DNA of 64,000 nucleotides from Bdellovibrionales bacterium CG10_big_fil_rev_8_21_14_0_10_45_34 (lineage in GTDB: Bacteria > Bdellovibrionota > Bdellovibrionia > Bdellovibrionales > 1-14-0-10-45-34). A program made the translations under genes and the position numbers. Location: contig PEZS01000009.1 in NCBI GenBank assembly GCA_002778785.1, forward strand, positions 38,105 through 102,104. The letters are read 5' to 3'. Numbering within the stretch: the stretch's first letter is position 1; the number at the start of each line of letters is the position of its first letter. Shown one piece after another: positions 34,774 to 44,373 of the stretch. The notes beneath the pieces were generated by a model. It searched no databases, was not told the origin of the DNA, and was given only the letters and a program-made list of their open reading frames with translations.

Positions 34774-35817
34774 CTAGGAACGAGGCGGTTTCTGTTGAAA
34801 TGATACAGAAGGGTTTGGTGTCAGCCATTGATCGGACTTCTGTCCTTGTCTCAACCTCAACAAACCTGCCAAAGCGATCATCGCAGCATTGTCAGTGCAG
34901 TAGCGCAGTGGAGGAATCCTTAGCTTTACCTTTCGAGAGTCGGCCCAAACCTGCGCTTTTTGGCGAAGTCTTGAGTTCGCGCTTACCCCTCCGCTGATGG
35001 CCACTCGCTGTATATTTAGCTGCCGCTGAGCTTCATCTAGCTTATAAAGAAGAGAGTCGCAAATAGCCTCTTGGTAGTCTGCTGCTAGATTCGCCAATTC
35101 TGCTAATTTCTCTGTGTGCTCCATGGAACGATAAACATTCAGGGCCGAGGTTTTTAATCCAGAGAAGCTAAAATCTAAGTCACCGCTCGATGTCATCGCT
35201 GTTGCAAACCTGAACTTTCCCTTTCTGCCTTTTTTTGCTAACTCGTCTACCAGCGGTCCCCCTGGGAATCCAAGTCCAATTGTCTTTGCAAACTTGTCAA
35301 AGGCTTCACCTGCAGCGTCATCTCGAGTTCGCCCCATCTCAATATAGTTGTCGTGAGAAAGCACATGAAAAAGTTGAGTGTGCCCACCGCTCACAACAAG
35401 CGCAAGGTACGGATAATGAAAGTCTCTATCTAAAGAGAGCTCCCTATCATGAAGCAAAGGAGCAACAATATGACCTTCAATATGATTTGTACCAATAAAC
35501 GGCTTATCAAACGCCATTGCTAGAACTTTTGCCGTTACTACGCCTACGAGGAGAGAGCCTAATAAACCTGGCTCGCTTGTAACGGCGATGCCATCGATAT
35601 CTCGAGTGGTAAGTTCATTTTCTTGAAGAATATTTTCTAAGAGAGGGAGCAAATTTTCTGTGTGTTCGCGACCTGCGATCTCCGGCACAATCCCGCCAAA
35701 AACATTGTGCGATTTGTCTTGCCCCAGTACTGAGCACGCAATGACATATCCATCTTCGCGAACGAGTGCTACCGATGAGTCGTCACAACTCGTTTCGATT
35801 CCAAGATAGACTTTCAT
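34774..35817 (-). CDS. tsaD: tRNA threonylcarbamoyladenosine transferase TsaD
   Basis: Catalytic subunit for the t6A37 modification of tRNAs. ASKHA-fold signatures: YLGIETSCDDSSVALV, metal-binding HIEGH (about 112-116), VSGGHTQLF, DDAAGEAFDKFAKTIGLGFPGG and VAISGGVSANSRLR. Length 347. It precedes ksgA by 17 bases on the same strand. Partners TsaB, TsaC and TsaE are not in the window. Confidence 0.97.
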   Translation of the reverse strand: MKVYLGIETSCDDSSVALVREDGYVIACSVLGQDKSHNVFGGIVPEIAGREHTENLLPLLENILQENELTTRDIDGIAVTSEPGLLGSLLVGVVTAKVLAMAFDKPFIGTNHIEGHIVAPLLHDRELSLDRDFHYPYLALVVSGGHTQLFHVLSHDNYIEMGRTRDDAAGEAFDKFAKTIGLGFPGGPLVDELAKKGRKGKFRFATAMTSSGDLDFSFSGLKTSALNVYRSMEHTEKLAELANLAADYQEAICDSLLYKLDEAQRQLNIQRVAISGGVSANSRLRQKAQVWADSRKVKLRIPPLRYCTDNAAMIALAGLLRLRQGQKSDQWLTPNPSVSFQQKPPRS

Positions 35818-35887
35818 TCGACGTTCCTAGTTTTATTAGTGCGCTTGAGCGATTCGAGCAAGAATGCTCTTTGTAAATCTCAACCAA

Positions 35888-36565
35888 CTATTTCATCTGG
35901 TTTAGTCTGTACGCAGCTTTTTTTCCCGCACGTGATTTACTCGCCTTTTGTTTTACTTCTTGGTAAAAAGCTTTGGCCTCAACCTTCATTCCAAGCTCCT
36001 GAAAACACACCCCAATTTTATAGGTCGCCTCGGACCACAGTTCATCTTTGGGATAAGTCTCTCTAAATTTTTGGTAACTAGTGATCGCCTTCTTCCATTC
36101 TTTGCCCCGAAATAAAGACTCGCTTTCTTTCCAAAGTGAACCGCTACTCGATTTCTCAGCAGCCGCTTGCACACTGGATGACGCCGGCGCACCCGACTCT
36201 AGCTTGCCAAGTCTTTCTTCAAACAATTTCATTTGTTCTATGAGGCGATCTAATTTTTCAGCCGTTGAATCGACTTCTTTATTTTCTTGTAGGCTGAGAA
36301 GCTTATGGTCTAACTCTTCAATTCTGCCGTTAAGCTGCCGAACCGACTCCTCGAGGCCAATGTATTCAGCTTGCTGTTCGGCTTGCTTTTTTTGAGCCTG
36401 ACTTACTTGTTCGCTATATTGTCTTTTTTGATCTGCCTCACCAATTTCGTCTCGAGTCTTTAGGCAACCTGTAACACCCACGCCAAGCAATGCAACTAGG
36501 ATCGAAGGCTTAAGACTGCGGGCCAATGGGCGTTTGACGAATTTGTTCGCGCGAAAAGTTTTCAT
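35888..36565 (-). CDS. CpoB/YbgF-like lipoprotein with coiled coil and TPR
   Basis: N-terminal signal with lipobox-like GVTGC (about residue 34). A Gln/Glu-rich coiled coil (about 45-120, with ESVRQLNGRIEELDHKL) precedes a TPR-type region (LWKESESLFRGKEWKKAITSYQKFRETYPKDELWSEATYKIGVCFQELG), the layout of CpoB, which works with Tol-Pal at division sites. Its start overlaps the upstream DUF4398-like gene by four bases, and pal lies just above that, which supports an envelope function. Confidence 0.85.
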   Translation of the reverse strand: MKTFRANKFVKRPLARSLKPSILVALLGVGVTGCLKTRDEIGEADQKRQYSEQVSQAQKKQAEQQAEYIGLEESVRQLNGRIEELDHKLLSLQENKEVDSTAEKLDRLIEQMKLFEERLGKLESGAPASSSVQAAAEKSSSGSLWKESESLFRGKEWKKAITSYQKFRETYPKDELWSEATYKIGVCFQELGMKVEAKAFYQEVKQKASKSRAGKKAAYRLNQMK

Positions 36566-36870
36566 TGTTCGTATTCTCCTGATTGAGCGCTCTCAATTCT
36601 TGATAAGACCTGAGCCCTCTCCGAAAGCTGCTTGGCTTGTAGAAAGTGCTGCTTAGCCTCTTCATAGCGATAATTTCTAAATGAGGTTTCGCCTTTACGA
36701 AAGTGATCTTCGGCTTTCACCCAAATATGAGGCGCCCAACGCGATGCATTGCTAGCTTGGGCCGCCCAGACGGCTTCGCGAGAAAGGGTGTATTCAAGCA
36801 AAGGGGGTCTATGTGAGCAAGCCCCCATAATAAGAATTATGGGGAAAATAAGCAGGCCTCTAAATTTCAT
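36562..36870 (-). CDS. Small lipoprotein, DUF4398-like
   Basis: Lipobox at IMGAC (residues 14-18), then an Ala-rich helical stretch AVWAAQASNASRWAPHIWVKAEDHFRKGETSFRNYRYEEAKQHFLQAKQLSERA, the pattern of DUF4398 helical-hairpin proteins. 102 residues. It sits between pal (14 bases upstream) and the CpoB-like gene (four-base overlap), so all three are likely one operon for outer-membrane and peptidoglycan attachment. Confidence 0.8.
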   Translation of the reverse strand: MKFRGLLIFPIILIMGACSHRPPLLEYTLSREAVWAAQASNASRWAPHIWVKAEDHFRKGETSFRNYRYEEAKQHFLQAKQLSERAQVLSRIESAQSGEYEQ

Positions 36871-36884
36871 AGGCCCACCGTAGT

Positions 36885-37367
36885 CTAGTTTGTAGAAAGT
36901 GGAACAAAGTTCGCACGGCGATTCTTAGCAAAGTCAGAATCAGAATCACCCATTACCAAGGGCTTTTCTTCGCCGTAGCTTATGATCGTCATTTGCTTTG
37001 CTGGGACGCCCAAGCTAACAAGATAGGCTTTCGCTGCTTTTGCACGCCTTTCACCCAAAGCTAAATTGTATTCAATAGATCCTCGCTCGTCACAATGTCC
37101 TTCGATCTGAACGGTTACAGCCGCTCTAGCCTTTATCCAGTCGGCGTTCTGACTCAACTTCGATTTTGCATCGGAACTCAAATCCGCTGTGTCATAATCA
37201 AAATTAACTGTGTGAAGGCCGTCAATTTTGCCACTGTCGCTACCTGCGGCTTCAAAGTTCATCGCCTGAGAAGCGACATCTCCGTCTTCGCCTTCGTCTT
37301 TCTTTTTCTTTGAACAAGAAACTATAAATGAAGCTGCCAAAACCAATGTCACGAGCGTTCTGATCAT
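36885..37367 (-). CDS. pal: Peptidoglycan-associated lipoprotein Pal
   Basis: Outer-membrane lipoprotein of the Tol-Pal system. Lipobox at FIVSC (residue 18), Lys/Glu/Asp linker, then an OmpA-like domain with VNFDYDTADLSSDAKSKL, VQIEGHCDERGSIEYNLALGERRAKAAKAYL and ISYGEEKP, all diagnostic for Pal. Length 160. First gene of a three-gene unit; tolQRAB are not in the window. Confidence 0.96.
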   Translation of the reverse strand: MIRTLVTLVLAASFIVSCSKKKKDEGEDGDVASQAMNFEAAGSDSGKIDGLHTVNFDYDTADLSSDAKSKLSQNADWIKARAAVTVQIEGHCDERGSIEYNLALGERRAKAAKAYLVSLGVPAKQMTIISYGEEKPLVMGDSDSDFAKNRRANFVPLSTN

Positions 37368-37475
37368 ATGATGTCTCCTTTAAAATGATCCCGGGGTTTT
37401 TTAAAACAACAGCATCAAGTGTAGAGTGTCTTCATACTTTGTCAAACTTTTGGTTGGATGCCGTCAAGGAGCGTG

Positions 37476-40400
37476 ATGGAATATTTAACATCCAAGATGA
37501 ATTTCACTCGTCCTTTCTTTTTTGTCGGTTTGGTGTTTCTAGCGGTTGGGAGGCTTACACAACTTGGGCACAGCCAAACTTTACGAAAAACCGATACCGC
37601 TTGGAAAACGTTGAGCAGCGATCATTTTGAAATCATTTTTGATGAAAAAAATGAGACTGTCGCTCGGAAGTATCTTTCATCTGCTGAAATCAGCTACCAG
37701 AAACTACAGGGTATATTTTCTGAACGCCCTGAAAAAACAATTATTCTCATTGACGACAACACAGATCTTGCCAACGGACTGGCGACGCCTATCCCTGAGC
37801 CGATGATCGTAATATACCCAACTTTGCCATACCTCTCTGACAGCATCTCTCAGTACGGCGATTGGAGCGATGAACTTATTCTTCATGAGTATGTTCATAT
37901 TCTCAACTTTGAGCCCGCAAACAGCTTTTGGGCCCCCGTTCGTTTTATTTTTGGAAATATAATTAGACCGAATATTCTTCTTCCTCGGTGGTACCTCGAG
38001 GGCTTGGCCGTCAGCCTTGAAAGCCGGCTCACACACTTCGGCCGACTTCGTTCCACTCACTTTCAGAGCTGGCTGAGAGCTCATTATCTACAAGAAAGCT
38101 CGGATCTCCTGACGTGGGGCGAGATCAATGACACAACCAATCCCAAGTGGCCCAAAGGCGCCAGACCCTATTTTTGGGGCGCGCACTTCTGGAACCGGCT
38201 CATAGATCATAAAGGGATAGAGATCGTCGAGTTGCTCAACCAGCGATATTCTCGAAGAGTGCCATTTTTTTTAGAAGGGCCCATTAGGGACGCCACAGAT
38301 CAAAGCCTTAAAGACCTACTCCTAGCGACTGAGTCAGACCTTAAGGCCAAAGTTGCTGCGCAAACTTCGGTACTTCGCACTGTGCCGAGTCCAACTCCCT
38401 TAGAAAATGCAGAGTGGTTTGATACCGTTCACCGTGATTCGTCCGAAGTAAAATATCTTGCCCTAAGTCTAGACAGCCTGACACTTGTCATTATTCGATC
38501 AACACTTCACAACGACGACGAGATCATCGTTGTTCGCCGACCAACTAGTTTGGACTCTTTTCTTGATCAAAAAATCAGCATATTGGGTTCGGCAAAGAAT
38601 ATTCAACGATGCAGTTTCGAAGCAACTCAGGAAGATCTCGTATGCGACGGACTTGAACGCTTTGAACGCAAGGAGCTAAGATTTGATCTTTTCCGCTGGA
38701 ATATTACTCAGCGATCAAAAACTCGTCTCACTCACGGAATGCGATTATCTCAACCCTTCTATTCTGCTTTCGAAGACAGAATTTATGCGGTCCAGAGCGA
38801 AGCAAACCGCACCCGACTCATTAGTATCGCCCGCAATGGCGCTAATCCCCTTGTTCATTTTGAGGCCCCTCCGGGAACTCGGATTAGTCATCCCAGCGCT
38901 GATGAGGCCCAAATTGTGTTTTCTCTCAATGATTCGCCAGCACGTGGTGATCAGATCTATACCCTAGAGCGAGGTCACCAAAACCCTGAGCTACTAGTTA
39001 ATAAACCGTTTTCGCACAGTTTCAATGGTAGCCCAGATAAAGGCGTTTTTGTCTCTGCCCACTCTGGTGTCGCTAATCTGTATCTTCGAGATCAAAAGAA
39101 GGTTTCAGTCGCTCTCACACATTCGTTAACTTCTATCAATAGCGGCATTCTTGATGATTCACGCCAAGAAGTTTGGGTGTCCGAACTGACCAAAGAAGGT
39201 TACAGGCTTAAGAACTATCCGGCGCTACAATTAAAAAGTCTGCCAGCGATATCTAATTCTGAAATGTATATCTCAGATACAAATGACTTTTCCATTCAAG
39301 AGATAAAGGCCAACCAAGTTTTAAAGCCAACTGTTTTATCATCAAACCCCAGTGCGTCTGGATCTTCTGAAAAACCGAGAGAAGTAGAAGCCAGCGCCTC
39401 GTCAAATAACGAAGCAAACAGAGTCAACGATTACCAGGGGCTTTCTTATTTAGCCCCTAAGTTTTGGATCCCTTTTTTCTCGTTTATTCAACAAGGCTAC
39501 TTAGTTCAAGCGCTGGTGTTTAACAAAGATCCTGTTGGTCATCATTCCTACAATGCTTATGGTGGGTATGACTCTCTGAGTAAGAAAATGAGTTGGGGTT
39601 TTTCCTACGTTAACGAACAAACTCCTGCGCAGCTTTTGGTTACTTTTGCTGACCAATACAATTATCTTTTCGGATTCGACGTCGTTTCAAACACAAGTTA
39701 TGCCGAAGGATCCGCGCGTTTTTTCTTACCTGGCCTCTCTGAGAGTTGGAGCTCTAGCTTCGGTGGCGTAAGATCTCGGTTTGAAATTCCTTCAATCGGA
39801 GAAGAAACACAAGCCGGGTTCGTCGGCCAAATAGCTTACTCAGATGTTTCCCAAAAAGCTTATCAAATTTCTCCAGAAAAGGGGGGCGCCTTTAGTGTCC
39901 GCTCGAGTCACTACTTACCGTCGTGGGGGTCTCTCAGTTATACGGATGTACTTTTCTCCGGCACAAAATATCTTTCTTTCTTTTTACCAGAAAGACATGC
40001 TATCGAGTTCAAAATTAAAGGATACATTTCGCCCCAAAATCGAAATATTTATCTCGGCACTAGGTCTGCCGGCGGGCCCTTTTCGCTGAGCCTTATTCAG
40101 CCTCAATTTGTCGTGCGTGGGTACGCTCCGGGGGCGTTTCTTGGCTGGACGACTCTTACGGGAGGAATGGAATACCACTTTCCCATCTCAAAAATTTATA
40201 GTGGGGGTTCTTCGCCTTGGTTCAAAAAAAATCTTCACGGAGCCTTTATCGCCGATGCTGTTTCCGTTGAGGGCGCCTATTTTGATAAAAACAGAAGATC
40301 TGCTCGCAGGCGATACTTGGGTTCTATTTCTTATGGAGCCGGCGCAGAAGTGCACCTCGATACGACGATATTTTATCACGTACCTGCGACTTTTACTTTT

Positions 40401-40478
40401 GGTGGCTACTATGGATTCACCACCGAAGCTTACGGAGGCACGAATCTTTATTTAGGAATGAACGTACCTATTTTCTGA
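37476..40478 (+). CDS. Exported HExxH metalloprotease-like protein with propeller and beta-barrel
   Basis: Signal peptide (NFTRPFFFVGLVFLAVGRL). The N-terminal third resembles the peptidase MA (gluzincin) group: zinc motif HEYVH near residue 136 and a downstream Glu in YLEGLAVSLESR. The centre has repeated strands of a TolB-like propeller (about 300-600), followed by a Ser/Glu-rich linker. The last 270 residues look like an outer-membrane barrel of the bacterial surface antigen type. ATG 37476 (AAGGAG four bases upstream) or ATG 37497 are possible starts. About 1000 residues. Role unknown; surface proteolysis is plausible. Confidence 0.75.
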   Translation: MEYLTSKMNFTRPFFFVGLVFLAVGRLTQLGHSQTLRKTDTAWKTLSSDHFEIIFDEKNETVARKYLSSAEISYQKLQGIFSERPEKTIILIDDNTDLANGLATPIPEPMIVIYPTLPYLSDSISQYGDWSDELILHEYVHILNFEPANSFWAPVRFIFGNIIRPNILLPRWYLEGLAVSLESRLTHFGRLRSTHFQSWLRAHYLQESSDLLTWGEINDTTNPKWPKGARPYFWGAHFWNRLIDHKGIEIVELLNQRYSRRVPFFLEGPIRDATDQSLKDLLLATESDLKAKVAAQTSVLRTVPSPTPLENAEWFDTVHRDSSEVKYLALSLDSLTLVIIRSTLHNDDEIIVVRRPTSLDSFLDQKISILGSAKNIQRCSFEATQEDLVCDGLERFERKELRFDLFRWNITQRSKTRLTHGMRLSQPFYSAFEDRIYAVQSEANRTRLISIARNGANPLVHFEAPPGTRISHPSADEAQIVFSLNDSPARGDQIYTLERGHQNPELLVNKPFSHSFNGSPDKGVFVSAHSGVANLYLRDQKKVSVALTHSLTSINSGILDDSRQEVWVSELTKEGYRLKNYPALQLKSLPAISNSEMYISDTNDFSIQEIKANQVLKPTVLSSNPSASGSSEKPREVEASASSNNEANRVNDYQGLSYLAPKFWIPFFSFIQQGYLVQALVFNKDPVGHHSYNAYGGYDSLSKKMSWGFSYVNEQTPAQLLVTFADQYNYLFGFDVVSNTSYAEGSARFFLPGLSESWSSSFGGVRSRFEIPSIGEETQAGFVGQIAYSDVSQKAYQISPEKGGAFSVRSSHYLPSWGSLSYTDVLFSGTKYLSFFLPERHAIEFKIKGYISPQNRNIYLGTRSAGGPFSLSLIQPQFVVRGYAPGAFLGWTTLTGGMEYHFPISKIYSGGSSPWFKKNLHGAFIADAVSVEGAYFDKNRRSARRRYLGSISYGAGAEVHLDTTIFYHVPATFTFGGYYGFTTEAYGGTNLYLGMNVPIF

Positions 40479-40490
40479 GATTTAGTTCCC

Positions 40491-41015
40491 TTAGCGTGAA
40501 GCGACGTCGACAAAAATTTGACGTTTGATCGACTGGCCTTCTAACTCATAGTCGATTTCTATAAGATTTCGACCTTCTATAATTGGGAAGTAGTCCGTCA
40601 CAAAGTTATCACCGGGCCTTGAAAACACAGTCGCCTCTCTCTCGCGACTCTTGTTTTGCACACGAACGATGGACGATGCGGTGGCATTTTCATTAATTTT
40701 TTCGTCAGAGGTTTTAGCCACCTTCTTCGGGGTAGAGCCTTTACAAATTGAGCCCAGTATCCTTACCTGGCTGGAGTCCTTCAATCTATAGACGTCTTGG
40801 CTGCATCTTAAATAGACGGTTTCTATTCGCTTTTTCTTAACTGGATCCGGCTCTGTTACGCTCGCGAGCGTGCGCTCAATGAGGGATTCTTTTTTTGTTG
40901 GAGAAGTTTCTACTGGCTCCCAAATGAGCGAAAGTGTTGTTAGGGTTCCCAGAACAAAAACCGCCCCTGGCAATACCCATCGAGATTTCCTTTTGAGTCG
41001 CTTGGCTCTTGTCAT
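40491..41015 (-). CDS. Hypothetical single-pass membrane protein
   Basis: Basic N-terminus, one membrane helix (WVLPGAVFVLGTLTTLSLIW), then a mostly disordered periplasmic region with two Cys residues (LRCSQDVYRL and GSICKGS) and a C-terminal strand-rich part (NFVTDYFPIIEGRNLIEIDYELEGQSIKRQIFVDV) that looks like a small immunoglobulin-type fold. ATG 41015 is preferred (AAGGA, six bases). Convergent with the metalloprotease gene, 12 bases apart. No family recognised. Confidence 0.7.
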   Translation of the reverse strand: MTRAKRLKRKSRWVLPGAVFVLGTLTTLSLIWEPVETSPTKKESLIERTLASVTEPDPVKKKRIETVYLRCSQDVYRLKDSSQVRILGSICKGSTPKKVAKTSDEKINENATASSIVRVQNKSREREATVFSRPGDNFVTDYFPIIEGRNLIEIDYELEGQSIKRQIFVDVASR

Positions 41016-41212
41016 CGAGGTTCCTTCAACGTCCATTTATTCCAACGCCACTATCTTAACGCTTTGGCCTTGTGTCTTTGGCCACACACATACCGTGTCG
41101 GGATTTTGGCGCTCAGACTTAAGTTGTGTCATTTTGTTACAGTACCTTCTGCTTGCTTACGGGTCTTGACTTCTCCCGTCAAGATCGAATTTACTGAATT
41201 CGAGGGGGACGC

Positions 41213-41719
41213 ATGTCTGGAGTCGAGTGGATTCGCGAACTAGTGCAGGCTGAACAGCAGATGGAAGAGTCTGGCGTCGTCGATATTGACTCCGGAATGG
41301 ACCCAAATCATCTGCTAGTGCATGAAACTCTGCGCTTTCTCAAAGAGCTAAAAAGTGAGCTTCTAGATAGCTCTTCTGTATTTAACCAAATCCGTGGTGC
41401 GGCACTTGGGGGCATCAAAGTTTACTCGATTGCCCGGACAGATGCAGATTTTATGCTTTTTAGAAATGGCACAAAACTCATTTTTTCAGCACGCGCTCCT
41501 GGACAAATCAGTATTCGGATTCAGTCTGGCACTGGAGCCAGCCAACCGCTTCCGACCCTTGGAATGCGAGATGGCCCGGATAGAGACTCAGAAGACCTCA
41601 TTCAGGCGCAGTGGGGGGCGTTTGGAGAAGTGGTATGGACTTATCAAAACCTGGTGGTAAGTACGCCGTATTTGGTTCGCTACTATATGACACGATTCAT
41701 TAAAGAGAGCTCCAAGTAG
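41213..41719 (+). CDS. Hypothetical protein, 168 residues
   Basis: Soluble, no signal peptide. The acidic N-terminal half is helical; the C-terminal half has strands (GGIKVYSIARTDADFMLFRNGTKLIFSA, GQISIRIQ) and ends in a helix. GAGGGGG stands six bases before the ATG. It faces the same way as the following kinase-family and pssA genes, 74 bases upstream, and may share their promoter. No family recognised. Confidence 0.7.
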   Translation: MSGVEWIRELVQAEQQMEESGVVDIDSGMDPNHLLVHETLRFLKELKSELLDSSSVFNQIRGAALGGIKVYSIARTDADFMLFRNGTKLIFSARAPGQISIRIQSGTGASQPLPTLGMRDGPDRDSEDLIQAQWGAFGEVVWTYQNLVVSTPYLVRYYMTRFIKESSK

Positions 41720-41793
41720 CGAAACTAACCTAAACCGCCAGTCTGAACCCTCGCTCCGCTTGCCTCAAACTTAGCCTTCACCTATACGAAATC

Positions 41794-42435
41794 ATGGACT
41801 CCATCACGACCAAGCAACGCAGTGACCTACATCTCTCACGAAAGCTCTACCACTTCAGCGGTGTAGTTTTGATCATTTCACTTTTTAACACTCTGGACCG
41901 GCAATCATCTCTGCTGGCCATGGGGGCGACGATTCTTTTGGTGGTTCCCCTTGATTACTGGCGACTTCATTCGAAGGTTCTCAAACAGAGAATAGTGAAG
42001 TGGTTTGGCCCCGTGATGCGAAACGAGGAACTCTCTACTTTTTCCGCCATGTCATATTTACTCTTTGGTGTTCTGATCACTATCTATATTTTTCCACCTC
42101 AGGTAGCTACCTTAGCCCTTTGGCTACTCGCCGTCGGAGATCCAGCTAGCGGAATTGTTGGCGTCCTTTACGGTAAAGACAAGATTCTTGGTTCTAAAAC
42201 TCTTCAGGGGTTCCTTGGTGGTTTTTTTGCCTGTATGGTTGTCGGGGCAATCTATTACTGGAGTACTGGAATCCTCATAGACCGGTTGGTTCTCGCTTCG
42301 ATTTTGACAGCATTGGTGGGCGCCACTGCAGAGCTCCTACCGCTAGGACGAATAGACGATAATTTTTCGTTTCCCATTCTGGCCGCAAGTGGTGTTTGGA
42401 TGATTTTTTATTTATTTGGAGGATTTGGTGGTTGA
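41794..42435 (+). CDS. SEC59/DGK1/VTE5-family CTP-dependent lipid kinase-like protein
   Basis: Polytopic membrane protein with about six helices. AVGDPASGIVGVLYGKDKILGSKTLQGFLGG and ATAELLPLGRIDDNFSFPI match the family that phosphorylates dolichol, phytol or diacylglycerol using CTP. The following gene encodes phosphatidylserine synthase and overlaps by eight bases, so a role in phospholipid or polyprenol metabolism is likely. The exact substrate is not readable. Confidence 0.85.
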   Translation: MDSITTKQRSDLHLSRKLYHFSGVVLIISLFNTLDRQSSLLAMGATILLVVPLDYWRLHSKVLKQRIVKWFGPVMRNEELSTFSAMSYLLFGVLITIYIFPPQVATLALWLLAVGDPASGIVGVLYGKDKILGSKTLQGFLGGFFACMVVGAIYYWSTGILIDRLVLASILTALVGATAELLPLGRIDDNFSFPILAASGVWMIFYLFGGFGG

Positions 42436-43261
42436 ATTAGACACTTCGACGAACGACCGAGTTCAGAGAAGAATTGCGCGAAACCGTCGCCTCGTCGAGC
42501 GTCTTCATAGGCGTTTCTCTGTAAACATCTACGTGCTTCCCAACCTCGTAACTACCTGCAATCTTTTTTTTGGTTATTTTGCGATAATTTATTCGATCAA
42601 AGGACAATTCGAGTACGCAGCCTATGCGATCGTCGCCGCAGCACTTTTTGACCTGTTAGATGGCCGAGTAGCGCGTTGGACTAACTCAGAGAGCCGATTT
42701 GGCGCCGAGTACGACTCATTGTCAGACGTGGTGAGCTTTGGTGTGGCACCGAGCCTACTTATGTTTTTATGGGCACTACATCCTTTTGGAAGACTGGGTT
42801 GGCTTGCCTCGTTTTTCTTTGTGGCGTGTGGTGCTTTGAGACTCGCCCGTTTTAACGTGCAATCCGTATCAGTAGAGAAAAAGGACTTTCAAGGACTTCC
42901 CATTCCTATGGCAGCAGGTATCGTCGCCGGATCCTACTTGGCATTTCTTGATTTGGGTTGGAATGGGCAAAAGCACTGGGCACTACTAGGCATGACCTAC
43001 CTCCTCGGTTTCGTCATGGTGAGTAATTTTAGATACAGAAGTTTTAAGGATATCGATTTTCGTAAAAGAATGCCCTTCTGGTACTTGATTACTGGAGTAT
43101 CGATACTCGCAGTCGTTGCCTATCGACCAGAAGTCATGTTGTTTGTACTTTTCTTATCGTATGCGATACTCGGCGCTATCTTCGGTGTGCTCGGATCGGG
43201 CAAAAGGCGCAGAGAAAGAATGGAACGACTTGAAAGAGAAGCTTCAAAGGTGAACAAATGA
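42428..43261 (+). CDS. pssA: CDP-diacylglycerol-serine O-phosphatidyltransferase
   Basis: Makes phosphatidylserine from CDP-diacylglycerol and serine. The CDP-alcohol phosphotransferase signature DGRVARWTNSESRFGAEYDSLSD (DG-x2-AR-x8-G-x3-D-x3-D) lies near residue 75, in a protein with about eight membrane segments. GTG 42428 is chosen since GGAGG sits five bases upstream; the frame extends to TTG 42416. The stop overlaps the asd start (ATGA), giving a three-gene transcript. Confidence 0.94.
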   Translation: MVELDTSTNDRVQRRIARNRRLVERLHRRFSVNIYVLPNLVTTCNLFFGYFAIIYSIKGQFEYAAYAIVAAALFDLLDGRVARWTNSESRFGAEYDSLSDVVSFGVAPSLLMFLWALHPFGRLGWLASFFFVACGALRLARFNVQSVSVEKKDFQGLPIPMAAGIVAGSYLAFLDLGWNGQKHWALLGMTYLLGFVMVSNFRYRSFKDIDFRKRMPFWYLITGVSILAVVAYRPEVMLFVLFLSYAILGAIFGVLGSGKRRRERMERLEREASKVNK

Positions 43262-44271
43262 AACATTCAATATGTGTCGGAATCGTTGGTGCTACTGGAA
43301 TCGTTGGTCAAGAGTTCCTAAAACTCCTCAGAGAGCGAAAGGTTCCCACAGAAGAATTGAGACTCTTTGCGAGTCCTGGGTCTGCTGGCACACATGTCGT
43401 TTTTAGAGACGAAAAAATTCCGCTTAAGGCGCTGTCTGACGGTTGTTTTGAGGGGTTAGACGTGGTGTTTTTTTCCTCTGGGGACGACATCAGCACACAA
43501 TACGCGCCAGCCGCGGCGTCAGCGGGCGCCATCGTCATAGACAATTCTGCCGCCTTTAGAATGAATCCAGAATTCCCTTTGGTTGTACCGGAGATTAACG
43601 GCCATATCATTGATCTTAAGAAGCGCGGTCAAATTATTGCTAATCCCAATTGTTCAACCATTCAGCTCGTACTTGCTCTTTGGCCTCTAGAGAAAAACCT
43701 GGGAATAGAGCGAATACACGTCGCGACCTACCAAAGTGTTTCGGGCGCAGGAAGAGATGGAATCGAAGAGCTCAAAAGCAGTACTTTATCGATACTCAAT
43801 AACGGTACAGCGGCTTCTAAGGTGTTTCCGCACACAATCGCCTTTACAAACATTCCTCAAATTGGAGGAATTGGGCCGGATGGTTTTTGCACAGAAGAAC
43901 TCAAGATCATGAGGGAATCTCAGAAAATTTTGAATCGCGAAGACCTTCTCATTTCCGCTTTTACAGTGAGAACCCCGACAATGAATGGTCACTCAGAAGT
44001 AGCGTGGGTTCAACTTAAGAAGGACGCCTCTTTGGAAGCGATTCGGCAAATGCTCTCTTCTGCTCCGGGGTTAAAAGTCGTGGATTCACCGGAACTGAGC
44101 TCGTATCCAGTTTGCTCTGAAGTTTCCGGGCAGGATCCTGTTTTCATTGGGCGAATCCACAAAGACATTGCTGACTCTAAAACTCTTATTATGTGGATCG
44201 TGGCAGACAACCTGAGAAAAGGGGCCGCGCTGAATGGGCTTCAGATCGCGCAACTTTTCTTCAAGCAGTAA
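43258..44271 (+). CDS. asd: Aspartate-semialdehyde dehydrogenase
   Basis: Second step of the aspartate pathway toward lysine, diaminopimelate, threonine and methionine. The NADP-binding start GIVGATGIVGQEF is followed by catalytic NPNCST (Cys near 132), GAGRDGIEEL and GHSEVAW (His near 244). Length 337. It is coupled to pssA through a four-base overlap. Confidence 0.96.
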   Translation: MKHSICVGIVGATGIVGQEFLKLLRERKVPTEELRLFASPGSAGTHVVFRDEKIPLKALSDGCFEGLDVVFFSSGDDISTQYAPAAASAGAIVIDNSAAFRMNPEFPLVVPEINGHIIDLKKRGQIIANPNCSTIQLVLALWPLEKNLGIERIHVATYQSVSGAGRDGIEELKSSTLSILNNGTAASKVFPHTIAFTNIPQIGGIGPDGFCTEELKIMRESQKILNREDLLISAFTVRTPTMNGHSEVAWVQLKKDASLEAIRQMLSSAPGLKVVDSPELSSYPVCSEVSGQDPVFIGRIHKDIADSKTLIMWIVADNLRKGAALNGLQIAQLFFKQ

Positions 44272-44373
44272 GAGAGTTCATCTGGAATGTCGGTCATACC
44301 TTAAGCATTCTTGACGTGACGCTTCCGGTAAATCTGTCATGTTTTAAGAAAGCCGTGCTACGCTTTTAATGAG

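Noticed and set aside
41037..41212. Upstream region of the 41213 gene as a riboswitch
   Set aside because: No conserved riboswitch core was recognised; it is an ordinary divergent promoter region.
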